Source of the DNA: Taudactylus pleione
Lineage: Eukaryota > Chordata > Amphibia > Anura > Myobatrachidae
Reading direction: 5' to 3'
Length of the DNA: 64,000 bases
Assembly (NCBI GenBank): GCA_031769625.1
Contig: JAUIMM010000643.1
Location: forward strand, 2,049,501 to 2,113,500
In this document: in pieces, positions 11,401 through 20,995 of the stretch
Numbering within the stretch: the stretch's first letter is position 1
How the letters are laid out: every line of letters begins with the position of its first letter
Notes under the pieces: model-generated
What the model was told of the DNA's origin: nothing
The model's input: only the letters and a program-made list of their open reading frames with translations
Database searches by the model: none
Position numbers and translations under genes: made by a program

Positions 11401-12230
11401 CCCTCTCATGATCATGTGGTCTGAGTATGGGTAACTGCAGAAGATGACTGTATAGGCAATGGGTACATAACTGCTAGATCTCTTATTGGTTAAGAAAACT
11501 GATATTCTCTTACTAAAGCCCAATTGGATCTGGACCATACAATTTACAAATTATATGATTGTAACCTTGATTAGCTCTCATGATTGGATGTTTTGTTGTC
11601 ACATGATTATTTTATCGCAGAGCTCATCTAGTGATTTAATTTTTTTTCCTGTTTCCTAGCCTGTTCTACCATAATCATTATCACTTTCTGTCAGTCCTAA
11701 ACTGGTATAACAAGAATGTATGACAAGTCTCCTATGGTACATCTACATTTTCATTACAGTTTGTGTTATTGTAAATACTCACTTCACCTCTACAATTATG
11801 TTCCATGTTGTCTCAGCCCCCGGCCATTTGATGCTTTGAGCTGTTTGTATTCAGTCCCTGTATTCTATTTTAAATGATCAAATGTCACATTTATATTGCA
11901 TCCTGCACAGATTTACAGTAGTACAGTAGTGGGCACAGTGAATCCAGCTATTGGGACATTATAATAAAGTTTGATGCCTATAAAGCTCACTGGTTGTACT
12001 GTCTACAGTTGTTGTGCTCAGTAATGTAGGTTGTGCTCCGGTTAGGGTGATGCCAGGTGGGCATTTTAAGTACCCAGGGCTGTTCCAGCTGCAGACACTT
12101 TCGTGCTAACTGGTTGAAGGGGAAAAAAGCACACTACTTCTATGTCACACCGAAACAATTGTGCTCAAAAATCATTGCACTCAGAATTTTCAAAATTTAG
12201 TCTGTCCCATGTGACGCGGAAGGAGCTCTT

Positions 12231-12567
12231 AAGATGCGTATCCACTACACGAGAGTGGAACGACTGTTTGATTACAACATTGTAATCGTGCAATCGTTCT
12301 TCATCCTGTGCAGTGGATAATGTGCCCACACTGAACTATATGTTGTTCAGTGCGGGCACCTGAACATGCACAACCTGTCATTATCGGCTGGTTGGCCTGC
12401 ATGTTCTGGCGATAATAGATGTCGAAAAAGACCAGCGGGAGCACGCATCGCTGGTCTTTTTCAACATTTTACTGCACGATTTATGAACGATTAATGAGCG
12501 ATTGAACGATAATGATGTCGTAATCGTCAACCACTCATTTTAATCATCTAGTGGATACACACCTTTA
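12231..12567. mobile_element. Foldback element with gt(a/g)(t/c)acac ends
   Basis: Starts AAGATGCGTATCCACTACAC and ends TAGTGGATACACACCTTT, an inverted repeat. The inside holds several short inverted pairs, such as AAAAAGACCAGCG near 12425 against CGCTGGTCTTTTT near 12450. Non-coding; the same general type lies at 26422 and 47181. Confidence 0.6.
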
Positions 12568-12992
12568 CACTTCACTGTCATCATGGAAGCAACTGAGCAC
12601 TTTAAATGCTGTCGCATACATTTCTGAAATGTGCACACCTATGTTACACACCATTGCTAGAGGGAGAATGACTATACTTCTTTTGTGTGGACAAGTCTGT
12701 CTATGCAGCTGCTTAATTAGAATTTGTAGCAGACACGTGACAGTCACGTGTTATTTGCCATAATACCATACTGCACAAACACAGATTTGCTTGCAGGCTG
12801 CTTCTGGCCCACTACTCACACAGACCCATCCAAGTTCTCTTTTCCATGGCTCATACCTACAGGAACCTCTTAGGTTTCAGGTATCTCCATTGATCGCTAA
12901 ATGCAGATTGTTAAAAATAATAGAACCTGATGGTGAAGATTTCCATTTATAAAAGGAAAATATTAACATTTGTAATGATCTTATGTTTCCAG

Positions 12993-13158
12993 ACCCAGCA
13001 GCACTTGCCCATCTCTCCGCTCCCCTCTGAGGTTAGGACCGTGACCTGGTTTCAAGTGGGTGACTTGGTTTGGTCAAAAGTGGCGTCATATCCATGGTGG
13101 CCCTGTATGGTGTCCTGTGACCCACAGCTTCACGTCCACAGCAAAATCAATGCCAGAG
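12993..13158 (+). CDS. NSD3: NSD3 exon: first half of PWWP1
   Basis: The exon follows CAG (12990-12992) and ends before GT (13159), leaving phase 1. It encodes 55 codons plus one base. A Ser/Pro-rich lead is followed by the start of a PWWP domain, with the block '[11 protein letters not shown]' and the core 'YPWWPCMV', then 'HSKINARG' at the junction. PWWP1 of NSD3 is known to recognise methylated H3K36 on nucleosomes. The residues fit NSD3 rather than NSD1 or NSD2 ('VHSKINARG', where human NSD3 has a near-identical phrase). The open frame extends upstream to 12930 only because the intron lacks a stop there. Upstream NSD3 exons were not found. Confidence 0.93.
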
Positions 13159-13675
13159 GTAAAAGAATCAGTATGACTTGTGTATGTAATATGTGCATAG
13201 ACAACACCCTGCTTAATGTTATGCAGATTCTATGCCAAGAAAGAGTCCCGCACATGTGAAGTAATACGATGTGGGCTGTTATTTCCTTTACTATTTGTTT
13301 ATTTTAAATTATAATTACAGTCTGTATTTTGTAACAATTAGCAGGAAAACGTTGACTGTGGATATAGCTGCAGATTTGTTCAATTGTTTTCGATATGAGG
13401 AAGAAGTGGTTAGGGTGTAGGTCAAAAAGCAGAAGAAAGAAATAGGTGAAGGGAGAGAGTGTGCAGGAAATGTGCGCCAATGAGGTACACTCGTGTACAA
13501 ATTTGTTGGTACCCCTACGGCTTATTCAAGCGATGCTTCAATCCTCCTGAAAAGTGATGAAATTAAAACTATTGTCTCATGTATACCTGCATGCCTTTGC
13601 TATGTCATAGAATAAAGCAAAGAAACTTCGAAAAGAGATACATTTTTGCTTATTCTCCAAAGATTTCTAAAATAT

Positions 13676-14910
13676 TCTTCCCCTCTCCTACAAGCCCTCC
13701 ACCAGCTCCCCTTCCCTTTCAGAACCCAATGGTTCTCACTCTCTCTTACAAAGCCCTCACCCATTCCTCTCCCATTTACATCTCTGACCTCATCTCCCTT
13801 CACTCTCCTGTCCGCCCTCTTCGTTCAACAAATGCACGCCGCCTCTCCTGCCAACTGACTACTTCTCCCACTCCCACCTCCAAGATTTTGCCCGTGCCAC
13901 CTTTGGAACTCTCTCCCTCTCCCCATCAGACTCTCCACCTCTCTACAATCCTTCAAACAAGTTCTCAAGACCCAATACTTCATCAAAGCCTTCCAGCTCT
14001 CATCCTAACTTGCTGCTACTTGCTCCTTCCTCCCTGTCTACCCCATCTGTGTCACACCTGTTTGTCTGCCCCTCCCCTTTAGAATGTAAGCTCTTACGAG
14101 CAGGGCCCTCTAACCTTGGCCCTGATTCAGAGCCGGACGCTCTGACCAGAGCGCTCGCTCTGAATCAGGGCCCACCTCCATAAATATGGAGCCTCCTCCT
14201 GGACGCTCGTATAGCTGTGGGTCACCACCCACAGCATATACGAGCATGCAGGATGATGGTCTTGACCATCGCGACCATCGCCACTGCGAGCAGAAGCCTG
14301 CGGTTGAGTTTCTCAACCGCAAGGCCAGGAGTGATTTTGGCTCTATCAGAGCCAAAATCACTCCCACTGACATCACTAGTGATGTCAGTGGGGCCGGCTT
14401 CTGATGGTAGGCGTTCCCTTGGGAACGCCTCCGTCTGGCAGGCACGCCCCCGGCACGCCCACCAAAGGGGGCGTGCTGTCAGTCAACATCGACAGCACGC
14501 CCCCTTTGATCAGACACTACGAGCGAAGGAAAGTCCTTCGCTCGTCGCGTCTCGCGCATGCGCACGACGGAGCTCCCTCCGTCGTGTGCATGCGCATTGC
14601 AGACCATCGACCCACTTGCGAGCGGACAGCCGCTCGCGAGTGGGTCTGAATCAGGGCCCTTGTGTGCTTCTCCTTACTTTACTTTCATCTACTTCTTACT
14701 CCACACTAGGGCACCTAACACTTGGTTGCTTATGCTCTGTTGCTTATTTGAGTGTTATAGTCGCTAATGTAGCAATATATATTATCCATGTCCTTGTCCT
14801 GTATTGTATTGTATTATAAGTTGCTGGTCACCTATATGTTTATGTACTTTGTAAGGTGCTGCGGAACACTTGTGGCGCCACATAAATATATGATGATAAT
14901 AATAATAAAA
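13676..14910 (+). mobile_element. LINE 3' end (L2/CR1-like), interrupted by MH1
   Basis: One frame gives a block like 'LWNSLPLPIRLSTSLQSFKQ', typical of the C-terminus of an ORF2 reverse transcriptase protein from L2/CR1-like LINEs. After it comes a 3' untranslated part with 'aatgtaagctcttacgagcaggg' and, beyond MH1, a tail ending in 'gatgataataataataaaat'. TAAAAT occurs on both sides (around 13671 and the tail), a possible target duplication. The element is 5' truncated. The same tail occurs in reverse at 17637-17900. Confidence 0.7.
14119..14657. mobile_element. Multi-hairpin element MH1
   Basis: Perfect ends GCCCTGATTCAGAGC and GCTCTGAATCAGGGC, flanked by CCTTG at 14114-14118 and 14658-14662 (5-bp duplication) inside the LINE. 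Eleven consecutive hairpins fill it: the left end itself (14120-14171), 14205-14245, 14255-14270, 14299-14321, 14330-14362, 14363-14392 (perfect 15+15 palindrome), 14409-14430, 14463-14509 (arms of about 17 with a 10-nt loop), 14519-14545, about 14555-14595 and 14611-14644. No coding frame of interest; the open frames here are palindrome artefacts. Confidence 0.85.
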
Positions 14911-15099
14911 TGGTCTGGGCAGATTTGTTGGTACCTTTTAGAAAAGATAATAAATAATTGGATTATAGTGATATTTCAAACTAATTGCTTTAGCATCATA
15001 CAGGTCTTTAGTCTTTTAATCAGTCATTCAGCTTATTTAAATGGAGAACAGTAGTCACACTGCCGTTTGGTATCATTGTGTGCACTACACTGAGCATGG

Positions 15100-16520
15100 A
15101 CTAGAGAAAGCAAAGGAAAGAGGTGTCTGAGGAGATCAGACAAAACATTATGGACTAGCATGGTAAACGTAAAGGCTATAAGACCCTCAAACCAGCTTGA
15201 TTTTCCAGTGACTACAGTTACAAATATTATTAAGAAGTTTAAAGTCCATGGGATTGTAGCCAACTTCCCAGGATGCGGCTGCAAGAGGGAAATAGACCAC
15301 AGAGTAACCAGAAGTATAGTGGGAATGGCAGAAAAAAAAGAGCCAAGGAAAACTTCCAGAGAGATACATGCTGAACTACAAGATCAAGGCATGTCAGTGC
15401 CTGACCGCACCATCTGATGCTTTTTAAACACCAGTGAGCTCCATGGAAGCAGATCCAGGAGGACTCCACTTTTGAAAAAACCACGTAAAAGTGCCAGAAT
15501 TAAATTTGTAAACTGCGCATTGGCAAGCCACAATACTACTGGTAAAATGTCCTTTGGACAGATGAGTCAGAACTGGAACTTTTTGGCAAGTCACATAAGC
15601 TCTATGTTCACAGACGAAAAAATTAAGATGCCAAAGAAAAGCCCACCATACCTACTGGGAAACATGGAGGAGACTTATGTTTTGGGACTGTGGGGGTCAT
15701 TCAGACCCGCTCGCGAGCAAACGACGCTCGCAAGCGGGTCGATGTTGCCCCACTGTGCATGCGCACGACGGAGGGAGCTCCGTCATGCGCATGCGCGAGA
15801 CCCGGATAGCGACGGGCTCTCCGTCACTCCGGGTCTCGCACCAAAGGGAACGTGCTGTCGATGTTGATTGACAGCACGCCCCCTTTGGTGGGTGTGCCGG
15901 GGGCGTGGCTGCCCAGACGGAGGCGTTCCCATGGGAACACCTACCGTCTGAAGCCAGCCCCACTGACATCACTAGTGATGATAGAGCCAAAATCACTCCT
16001 GTGTTTGCGGCAGCGAGACCCTACTGCAGGGTCTTGTCGCAAGCCCGATGGTCGCGATGGTCTTGACCATCGCGACCATCTTTTTAGCCGCTCGCATATG
16101 CTGTGGGTGGTTACCCACAGCTATGCAAGTGGCCAGGAGGCCGCTCCATTTTCAGGTAGGAGGGCACTGATTCAGAGCGAGCGCTCTGGTCAGAGCGTTC
16201 AGCTCTGAACCAGGCCCTGTGTCTGCCTTGAATCTGTGAATGGCAAAATTAAATTTCGAGACTGTCAAGGAATTATGAAGTGAAACATACTTCCCAGTGT
16301 CAGAAAGCACTGTCTCAGTCTCTGGTCAGGGGTTCATACAACAGGATAATGACACTAAATATACAGCTATAAGCATAAGAACAAAACATTTCACAATTCG
16401 GAAGTGGCCTTGTAAGAGCCCTGATCTGAATACTATCGAACCTCTATGGAAATAGGAGATACATGCAGCCTGGAGAAGGCACCCATCAAAAAGCTGGGAC
16501 AGTTTGTGTTACGTTCATCA
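15100..16520 (+). pseudogene. Tc1-like transposase remnant of Tc1-B
   Basis: An N-terminal part is open at 15160-15414, with 'KAIRPSNQLDFPVTTVTNII' as a helix-turn-helix region followed by a GRPR-like basic stretch, then a stop at 15415. Open sequence resumes at 15472 and includes a block near 'MSFGQMSQNWNFLASHISS', which corresponds to the W(S/T)DE(S) region of Tc1 transposases. The catalytic domain is interrupted by MH2 and continues after 16217 with 'LWK-EIHAAWRRHPSK'. Inactive. Confidence 0.75.
15693..16216. mobile_element. Multi-hairpin element MH2 (reverse orientation)
   Basis: Flanked by CTGTG at 15688-15692 and 16217-16221, a 5-bp duplication within the Tc1-B transposase. Its hairpins occur in the opposite order to MH1: GACCCGCTCGCGAG against CTCGCAAGCGGGTC, the gcatgcgc stem, the GACAGCACGCC stem, 'ggcgttcccatgggaac', the 'cactgacatcactagtgatg' stem (its second half is lost), 'gatggtcgcgatgg', 'gctgtgggt' and the end hairpin. 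It is the same element as MH1, inserted inverted. Confidence 0.82.
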
Positions 16521-17056
16521 GAAAGTCACAGTGTAAGACCTCTAGAGTCACGCTGGTGAGGTCTTCTGCCAATAACAGCCCCCTGTTGTTCCCTTAAAGC
16601 TAAGTATGCTCACCAATAGTTTATATCTCTTGTACAACCAGCATATGGTTCCACACCCCAAACAAATGTTTTTTCTGGGTCATCAGCCAAGAATTGGATT
16701 CACTTCCTTCATGTGGTTTGCTGTTTGTGAGTGCACTTCTCCAGGAATGTAGTTGCTTGTACTTCCGGTTCTCTTTGTTGGATGAAGAAAGTAGTACAGC
16801 GCCTGTGTAATTTGCAATCCGGTGTGCTTATTCAGTGCTGAGGTGCCTTTGATATTTGGTCTTATGGCAACTCTGGACCAAAGCAGTTGGTACGTCTTTG
16901 GTGGGAGGTTGATATATATTGACATTGGGCATATTGACCATGCAGTTTCCCATAGGTTTCTTGACTGATCCTAACCACAGCCTAACCCTAAACCTAATTG
17001 TAAAATGGGGAAAAAATGACACGCTGTGTCTGTTGGCATTTACAATGTTGACATCA

Positions 17057-17373
17057 TAGGGGGAATTCAATTAGCAGTGGGACTTACTGAGGCCTTTAGC
17101 TCCCATGTTAAGAACTATTCAATTACTGACCACGAAAAACCCATAGGGTGCACTTAATGCCTATTTCTGTTTGCACCTCTGGAGGGTGCAAACAGAGATC
17201 CACATTAAGTGCACCATCTGGGCTTACTGTGCGCGGTAATTGCATAGCTCCGGGCACTTAACCCGGAATCTTAGCCTTACCGTGCGTTAGCTGCGGGATA
17301 TAATTGAATAGTTACAGTACCTTAACCCCAGCATTAAAAGCCAGCGGTAAGTCCCGCGGCAAAGTTAATTCCT
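17057..17373. mobile_element. Family-2 foldback element with conserved hairpin
   Basis: Ends GAATTCAATTAGCAGTGGGA and TCCCGCGGCAAAGTTAATTC form an imperfect inverted repeat. The centre has arms TTTGCACCTC and GAGGGTGCAAA near 17178-17201, inside a larger stem GGTGCACTTAATG/ATTAAGTGCACC (17157-17212). The hairpin occupies the same place as those at 7180, 20863 and 45270. Non-coding. Confidence 0.6.
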
Positions 17374-17636
17374 TGCTATATAATGTTGACATGTTCAATT
17401 TCTACCTCTCTTCCAAGTCATCATGTATGCCCTTGGGTGGTGTGTCATAGGGCTTCAGCAGACCAACTTTACAGATTCCCCTCTTCTCTGGAAGTTGTCT
17501 TTGGACAGTTTTTCAGACCGTTGTTTATTTTAGTAATTTCTCCACTTCTGATTCGGGTGGCTTTTGGAACATTTCACCATTTGTGAGACCTAAAACAATG
17601 TCCCCTCCCCTCCCCTACAGCATCAAATAAAGGTAT

Positions 17637-17900
17637 TTAATTATTATTATTATTACATTTTATTTATAGGGCGACACAAGTGGTCCGCAGCGTCGTACAT
17701 ACAGTAAAGTGTACACAGAACATTACATTACAATACAGTCACCAAAATATAAACAGAGCACAAGTAACAATTAGCAACACAATTCTCCATACACAGTACA
17801 GCTCTGAAGGTGAAGGCTGTCATAGAAGTTCTAGAGAAGAAGGCTGTGAGACATTGGGGAGTAGGACCCTGCTCCTAGGAGCTTACAATCTAGGGGGTAT
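17637..17900 (-). mobile_element. LINE 3' tail fragment, minus strand
   Basis: Read on the minus strand it has 'agattgtaagctcctaggagc', then a middle part, and ends with 'ccctataaataaaatgtaataataataat'. That is the same tail as at 14080-14910, with only the 3' portion present. Confidence 0.6.
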
Positions 17901-17910
17901 TTAATGATTG

Positions 17911-17915
<5 letters not shown>

Positions 17916-17942
<27 letters not shown>
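17916..17942. repeat. TA microsatellite
   Basis: About 13 alternating TA units in the PWWP1 intron. Simple repeat only. Confidence 0.9.
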
Positions 17943-17944
<2 letters not shown>

Positions 17945-18057
17945 CAATACACATGTCTATATAATCATATTGAACATCCTGCAATGTTTAATAATGCATT
18001 AACAATGCATCTCCATTTACTTTAGTGAATAAGCTGTAATATTTTCATCTTTGGCAG

Positions 18058-18212
18058 GTGCTCGCGAATACCATGTGCAATTTTTTAGCAATGAACCGGA
18101 GAGAGCCTGGATACACGAGAAGCGCATACGGGAATACCGGGGCCAGAAGCAGTTCGAGCAGCTGGTGGCTGAAGACAATGCCAAAGTAGTTAACCAATCA
18201 GAGAAGCTGAAG
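18058..18212 (+). CDS. NSD3: NSD3 exon: second half of PWWP1
   Basis: Acceptor CAG at 18055-18057, donor GT at 18213; phase 1 in, phase 0 out (155 nt). It completes the Gly codon of the earlier exon and encodes 'AREYHVQFFSNEPERAWI', the C-terminal beta strands and aromatic part of PWWP1, followed by a charged helical segment ending 'NQSEKLK'. The phrase 'EYHVQFFSN' followed by 'ERAW' is nearly identical to human NSD3, and this joint fixes the pairing with the exon at 12993. No odd residue seen. Confidence 0.95.
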
Positions 18213-18797
18213 GTGCATATTGCTGTATGCAATTTCAATATTTTTTTTATGGGAACAAATATTTACAAATCGTTTATTTGTTTTTTTTTTAACCTGTGAA
18301 ATAAACTACAGTCCCCACCACCTTCAACACAGACACAGTTTGTTAAAGTCTATTTTAGGGACCTGTTGTTAGAACGTGGCTAGAATAGGTTTATCTTGAT
18401 TTAGTGCGATGCACAAACAGCGTTTCTGTAGAATTTTGGACACTGGTATATTTATTGCCAGCTCTTTTATGCTATATTCACTGTTCAATAAACTCAGCTT
18501 TAACAAACTGATAGATGGATGGATGGATAGACAGACAGAAAGATGTTACAGATATAGCATGAACAGAACACATTACTCCTTTTCCAACCTTGTCCTGTCA
18601 TCCATACGTTAATAAGTTGTGTGCATACACAATCTTCAATTGACTTATCCCCATCCAAGCATTAATACTCGATAAAGAAAAAAACAAGTATGCATTCTGA
18701 TTGAGTGTCGGGCTAGATGTGAAAACTGTCTGGGTATATCCATTGGATAAATTGCTTGATGAAGTAATTACTGTAACTTGTCTTTTTTATTGTTTAG
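18213..18797. other. NSD3 intron, 585 nt, no element recognised
   Basis: Starts GTGCAT and ends in TTTATTGTTTAG. It holds a short 'gatggatggatagacagacag' simple repeat near 18510-18540 and otherwise unique sequence. Confidence 0.8.
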
Positions 18798-19346
18798 ATG
18801 CGGAAACCTCGGCCTCAGAAGGAGCGCATACAGTGGGAGATTGGCATCGCCCATGCTGAGAAGGCCCTGTGCATGACACGAGAGGAGAGAATAGATCAGT
18901 ACACCTTCATCTATGTAGACCCGGAGAGCTCTCCTGAACACAAAAAGACAATAGCAAGTAGCAAAAGGAGTCGGAGGTCCACGTCAAGCAGTGAGGCAGA
19001 ACCTGCCCGTCCACTAGAGCCTACCCCATCTCCTATTGTACAGCAGGCAACTCCTCCACAGCCTTCAATATCAAAGGACATTAAAGACTCTGTACCTGAA
19101 ACCCGGAGGCAGAGCCAGAGAAAACACATACAGGAAGAAGAGGATCCGCCACCCCAGCCCCCTCCAGCTAAAATTCCATGGAAGACGGCAGCTGCCCGCA
19201 AGTCGCTACCTGCTTCAGTTCTATTGCACAAGGGCACAATTGACCTTCAGAAGTGCAATATGTCACCTGTGGTGAAAATAGAAAACGTCTTAGCCCTTCA
19301 GAATGCATCTTCTGATGGTTTTGATCAGTTCATATACACAACGAAG
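18798..19346 (+). CDS. NSD3: NSD3 exon: linker between PWWP1 and the PHD fingers
   Basis: The exon has 549 nt, 183 codons, phase 0 at both sides (acceptor TAG 18795-18797, donor GT 19347). It begins 'MRKPRPQKERIQWEIGIAHA'; the Met is internal and not a start. It continues with 'REERIDQYTFIYVD', a Ser/Arg- and Pro-rich low-complexity part (about residues 55-125 of the exon), then the conserved block 'AAARKSLPASVLLHKGTIDL' and 'QKCNMSPVVKIENVLALQNA'. These blocks are highly similar to human NSD3. The low-complexity middle is the most divergent part. Role: a flexible linker with no known catalytic residues. Confidence 0.95.
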
Positions 19347-19908
19347 GTAATGTGAATTTCAACGCTTATTACAGATCAGTCATTCTTCCGTTATAGTCAT
19401 AGAATGTATTCTTTCTGTGCCTTTTTATGCCCTGTTCACAATTCCTCAACACAGAAGCAGCTTGATGACTGGCTTAGTATTGGTACCAATACAATTATTG
19501 CTTTACCTCTCAGTAATTTTGGTAACATCAAAGAGAACTAACAAAAATCTAACAGTCGTATGACATTTTGACTATAATTGTTTTGTATAAAAACAATTTA
19601 TTAAAGAGAAGCTTCATCCTCCCCCATGAGGAGCTGTCTGTGCCTGACAGATTGACCCTATACTTATAATTCATATAAACAAAACAGTGGGCTGACAGAT
19701 TAAACTCACTGCCAGCCTTCTCTCCATATTCTCACGTCCCTGAACTAGAGCTTTCATACAGTGTTAGGGTACGCCTTCCACCATACAACTATATGGCAGG
19801 TTGACTAGATAGAAAGGGTGGGATTGTCTGGCCGAGAGCCACTTTAAATAAATATGTAATTTGTTTATATCTAGCTGGCATGTAATCTCCAATATATTTG
19901 TCTTAAAG
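19347..19908. other. NSD3 intron, 562 nt, nothing recognised
   Basis: Unique AT-rich sequence from GTAATG to an AAG acceptor (19906-19908), a weaker-than-usual acceptor base at -3. No repeat with clear ends. Confidence 0.75.
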
Positions 19909-20038
19909 GGTGTTGGTAACAAAACAGAAATCACAGTAAAAGCTCCAGAAAAGACGTCTGCACCCTCCCCCAACTTGAAGGCCGAGAAAACATCAGCACA
20001 ATACGCGCCTGCTCCCGAAACCTCATCGGGGGCCACAG
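19909..20038 (+). CDS. NSD3: NSD3 exon: linker with GNKTEI block
   Basis: A 130-nt exon, phase 0 in and phase 1 out, between AAG (19906-19908) and GT (20039). It encodes 'GVGNKTEITVKAPEKTSAPS' and ends 'APETSSGATG'. Human NSD3 has 'GIGNKTEISV' at the same place and a Ser/Thr-rich follow-up. No fold is predicted. The acceptor is AAG, not CAG, but the frame continues exactly from the exon at 18798, which supports it. Confidence 0.92.
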
Positions 20039-20674
20039 GTAGGCAAACTGCACGTGTCTGCCCCTAGCACAAGCCCCCTACTGCCAAAGGGGGAGGGGGG
20101 AAGAGACTGTTGTGCCAGCCGCCGAAATCTATAAACTAAAATAAACGGAGAGAGAGGACATCCCCCCCCCCCCCCCAACTCAGTATTTTTTCTGTCGAAA
20201 CTGCGCTGTGATCCCTTTGATAATTTTGTTATATGCTGCTTTTTGTGCAATAAACGATACAAAGATGACAAGATGTTTGCATTGTTGAATGGGTATTCTG
20301 TTGTAAATGGTTACTCTCATTGGCAGACTTTTTTTTTTCATAAAGCTATGTAGATATACTAATTTGTAGATAGCCTAAATGTGTGGCACCAACCACAGCT
20401 GATATCTTATTACTTACTGTAGGTTGCAGCGTTTGGTATGGTATAAACCTGCATGCACTATAATAAAAAAAAAAAAAAGGGTTAGATTTCTAATTTAACT
20501 CATTTGTTAGACGTATATTGTGTTTTTTTTTTTTTATAGAATAAATTAGGGTACAGTGAGATTTAGAAGTACAGTACCCTAAAAGATTGAAAGGTGTACT
20601 CTTTATATATCTATTAGGTGAGTCTCTTTACTTTTTATACTTTTATATATGAAACTCACACGTTTGAGAGGATT

Positions 20675-20995
20675 TAGCTCCCGTCTGGCCATTAGCTATT
20701 GAATTGTTTTGCGCAATCAGCCCCGATCTGGTCGCAATGGTCACATTTAGGCACAAGAAGGCTCAGGATTAGCTGCTTTTGTGCTAAATGCCGGCCGGGC
20801 TGCAGCTAAGGCGCCCCAGTACTAGCAACCATCACCGAAGCCTTACTTATTGCGTATTTCTGCTCACACCTCAGGAGATTGCGAGCAGAAATCCGTGATA
20901 AGTGCAGCCTCGGTGCTGGTCTCACAAATCAATTGAATAACTCCCAGGGTCTTTAGATGGGGGGCTATAAACAATTGAATAGCCCCCCCCCCCAT
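20675..20995. mobile_element. Family-2 hairpin element
   Basis: Has TAGCTCCCGTCTGGCC near the left, and 'caattgaataactcccag' and 'caattgaatagcccccc' near the right. The conserved hairpin ATTTCTGCTCACACCTC and GATTGCGAGCAGAAAT spans 20863-20897. Ends approximate; non-coding. Confidence 0.5.

Larger units (their letters stand above)
10336..12992. other. Sequence before the first recognised exon, repeats only
   Basis: Beyond the two small repeat elements and the foldback element at 12231-12567, I see only AT-rich unique sequence and no exon with a credible reading frame. It is presumably the intron before the PWWP1 exon, ending in a pyrimidine-rich run and CAG at 12990-12992. Confidence 0.5.
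13484..16620 (+). mobile_element. Tc1/mariner element (Tc1-B), nested insertions
   Basis: The left end is near 13484 (TACACTCGTGTACAAATTTG, then 'ttggtaccc'). The phrase AGATTTGTTGGTACC recurs near 14930 after a LINE insertion. Transposase pieces run from about 15060 to 16500. A clear right terminal repeat was not found, so the right border is a guess. Insertions: LINE 3' end 13676-14910, with MH1 inside it, and MH2 at 15693-16216. It occupies the NSD3 intron after the first PWWP1 exon. Confidence 0.65.
16621..18057. other. Remainder of the intron between the two PWWP1 exons
   Basis: Contains unique AT-rich DNA, a short 'cctaaccctaaaccta' repeat piece (about 16975-17000), a family-2 hairpin element (17057-17373), a minus-strand LINE tail (17637-17900) and a TA microsatellite (about 17916-17942). 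The intron ends in a pyrimidine-rich run and CAG at 18055-18057. No gene seen. Confidence 0.6.

Noticed and set aside
13579..14082. 167-codon Pro/Ser-rich frame
   Set aside because: It is the LINE 3' region in a wrong frame; another frame shows the LINE protein block.
14119..14657. CRISPR-like array
   Set aside because: The hairpins are all different in sequence with no constant repeat, and the setting is a vertebrate intron.
14186..14819. Open frames over MH1 on both strands
   Set aside because: Palindromic GC-rich DNA gives symmetric open frames by chance; no domain seen.
19346..19355. Stop codon shortly after 'IYTTK' as the end of a short isoform
   Set aside because: The GT donor at 19347 and in-frame continuation at 19909 explain it; without transcript data an intron-retained end is only a possibility. 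The mammalian short-isoform terminal exon could not be located.
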